Source: JAHRVQ01 sp046290215
GTDB lineage: Bacteria; Pseudomonadota; Gammaproteobacteria; Pseudomonadales; Azotimanducaceae
Assembly: GCA_046290215.1 (NCBI GenBank)
Contig: JBKAGC010000092.1
Span: 1-12,856, forward strand
Direction: 5' to 3'
Length of the DNA: 12,856 nucleotides
Below are positions 12,500 through 12,856 of the stretch, in pieces. Made by a program: the position numbers and the translations under genes. Each line of letters begins with the position of its first letter. Within the stretch, counting starts at the first letter, position 1. The notes beneath the pieces were generated by a model. The model saw only the letters and a program-made list of their open reading frames with translations, made no database searches and had not been told where the DNA came from.

Positions 12500-12856
12500 T
12501 TAACTACCGCCAGGCGTTAGGCCTGGCTGGGTTTGCGCGATCGACACGGATTGGCCTGGGACAATGCGCCCGGTGCCGCTGGCCACAATTAGATCGCCAT
12601 CTTGCAAGGTGCCGCGCACATACACGGCGCGGTCACCGCGGTGGAGAATTTCCACCAAACGACTTTCAACGGTGTGCTCTCCTTCACTGGCAGGCTCTAC
12701 TACCAGGACTGACCACAAGCCCCGCTGGCTTTCTGCCAGGGCCGAAATAGGCACCCAGTAACCCTCGGCAGCCACGGGTACGGAAAGATTTAATACTGCC
12801 AGAGACCCACCGAACAAATCATCCGCGTCCAAAATAAATTGTGTGGTGACAGTGCC
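12500..12856 (-). CDS. RND periplasmic adaptor (membrane-fusion protein), C-terminal part (partial)
   Basis: The last 118 codons of a gene that continues beyond the right edge, ending at TAA 12500-12502. The fragment reads from a beta-barrel segment (GTVTTQFILDADDLFGGSLAVLNL) through VPISALAESQRGLWSVLVVE, the typical adaptor stretch with VPxxAL followed by the membrane-proximal domain, to VASGTGRIVPGQSV, the usual end of that domain. Such adaptors bridge the RND permease and a TolC-type channel in the periplasm. It lies directly upstream of the permease, the standard MFP-RND order. The N-terminus, including the signal peptide or lipobox, is outside the window. Confidence 0.92.
   Translation of the reverse strand, partial: GTVTTQFILDADDLFGGSLAVLNLSVPVAAEGYWVPISALAESQRGLWSVLVVEPASEGEHTVESRLVEILHRGDRAVYVRGTLQDGDLIVASGTGRIVPGQSVSIAQTQPGLTPGGS

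Overview
The window looks like a stretch of a bacterial chromosome, most probably from a gammaproteobacterium. The protein set (FxsA, a COG2945-type hydrolase, a crotonase, NorQ/NorD-like proteins, an MFP/RND pump), the tight operons and the moderate GC content fit a marine, fatty-acid-degrading type. That placement is an impression from protein style only. I see no insertion sequence, phage gene, tRNA, rRNA, CRISPR array or broken gene.

Layout. (1) 2-97, plus: last 31 codons of an acyl-CoA dehydrogenase, meeting the next operon tail to tail with 6 bp between stops. (2) 2945 down to 104, minus: fxsA, an M20 metallopeptidase and an isopenicillin-N-synthase-type 2OG-Fe(II) oxygenase, the last two overlapping. 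(3) A 118-bp divergent gap. (4) 3064-8754, plus: five closely spaced or overlapping genes, namely an alpha/beta hydrolase, a crotonase-fold protein, a NorQ/CbbQ-type AAA+ ATPase, a 975-residue NorD/CbbO-type VWA protein and a VOC (glyoxalase-fold) protein. (5) 8797-9323, minus: a complete small transcription unit with a strong sigma70-like promoter, a perfect 12-bp inverted repeat over the -10, a roughly 147-nt leader, a 96-residue exported protein and an intrinsic terminator. (6) 12856 down to 9380, minus: the end of a membrane-fusion protein and a complete RND permease.

How they work together. The core is the ATPase plus VWA pair. In characterised systems (NorQ/NorD for nitric oxide reductase, CbbQ/CbbO for Rubisco) such pairs act as activases or metal-insertion chaperones for a client enzyme. 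No nor or cbb enzyme is visible here. The pair is embedded between a crotonase lacking the classical catalytic glutamates and a VOC metalloprotein coupled to the VWA gene by an ATGA overlap, so the client is unknown and may be a neighbour. The second notable locus is the 96-residue exported protein, whose promoter, palindrome and foldable leader suggest tight regulation. The RND/MFP pair is an ordinary tripartite efflux arrangement without a local outer-membrane channel, but its permease has lost two of the classical proton-relay residues.
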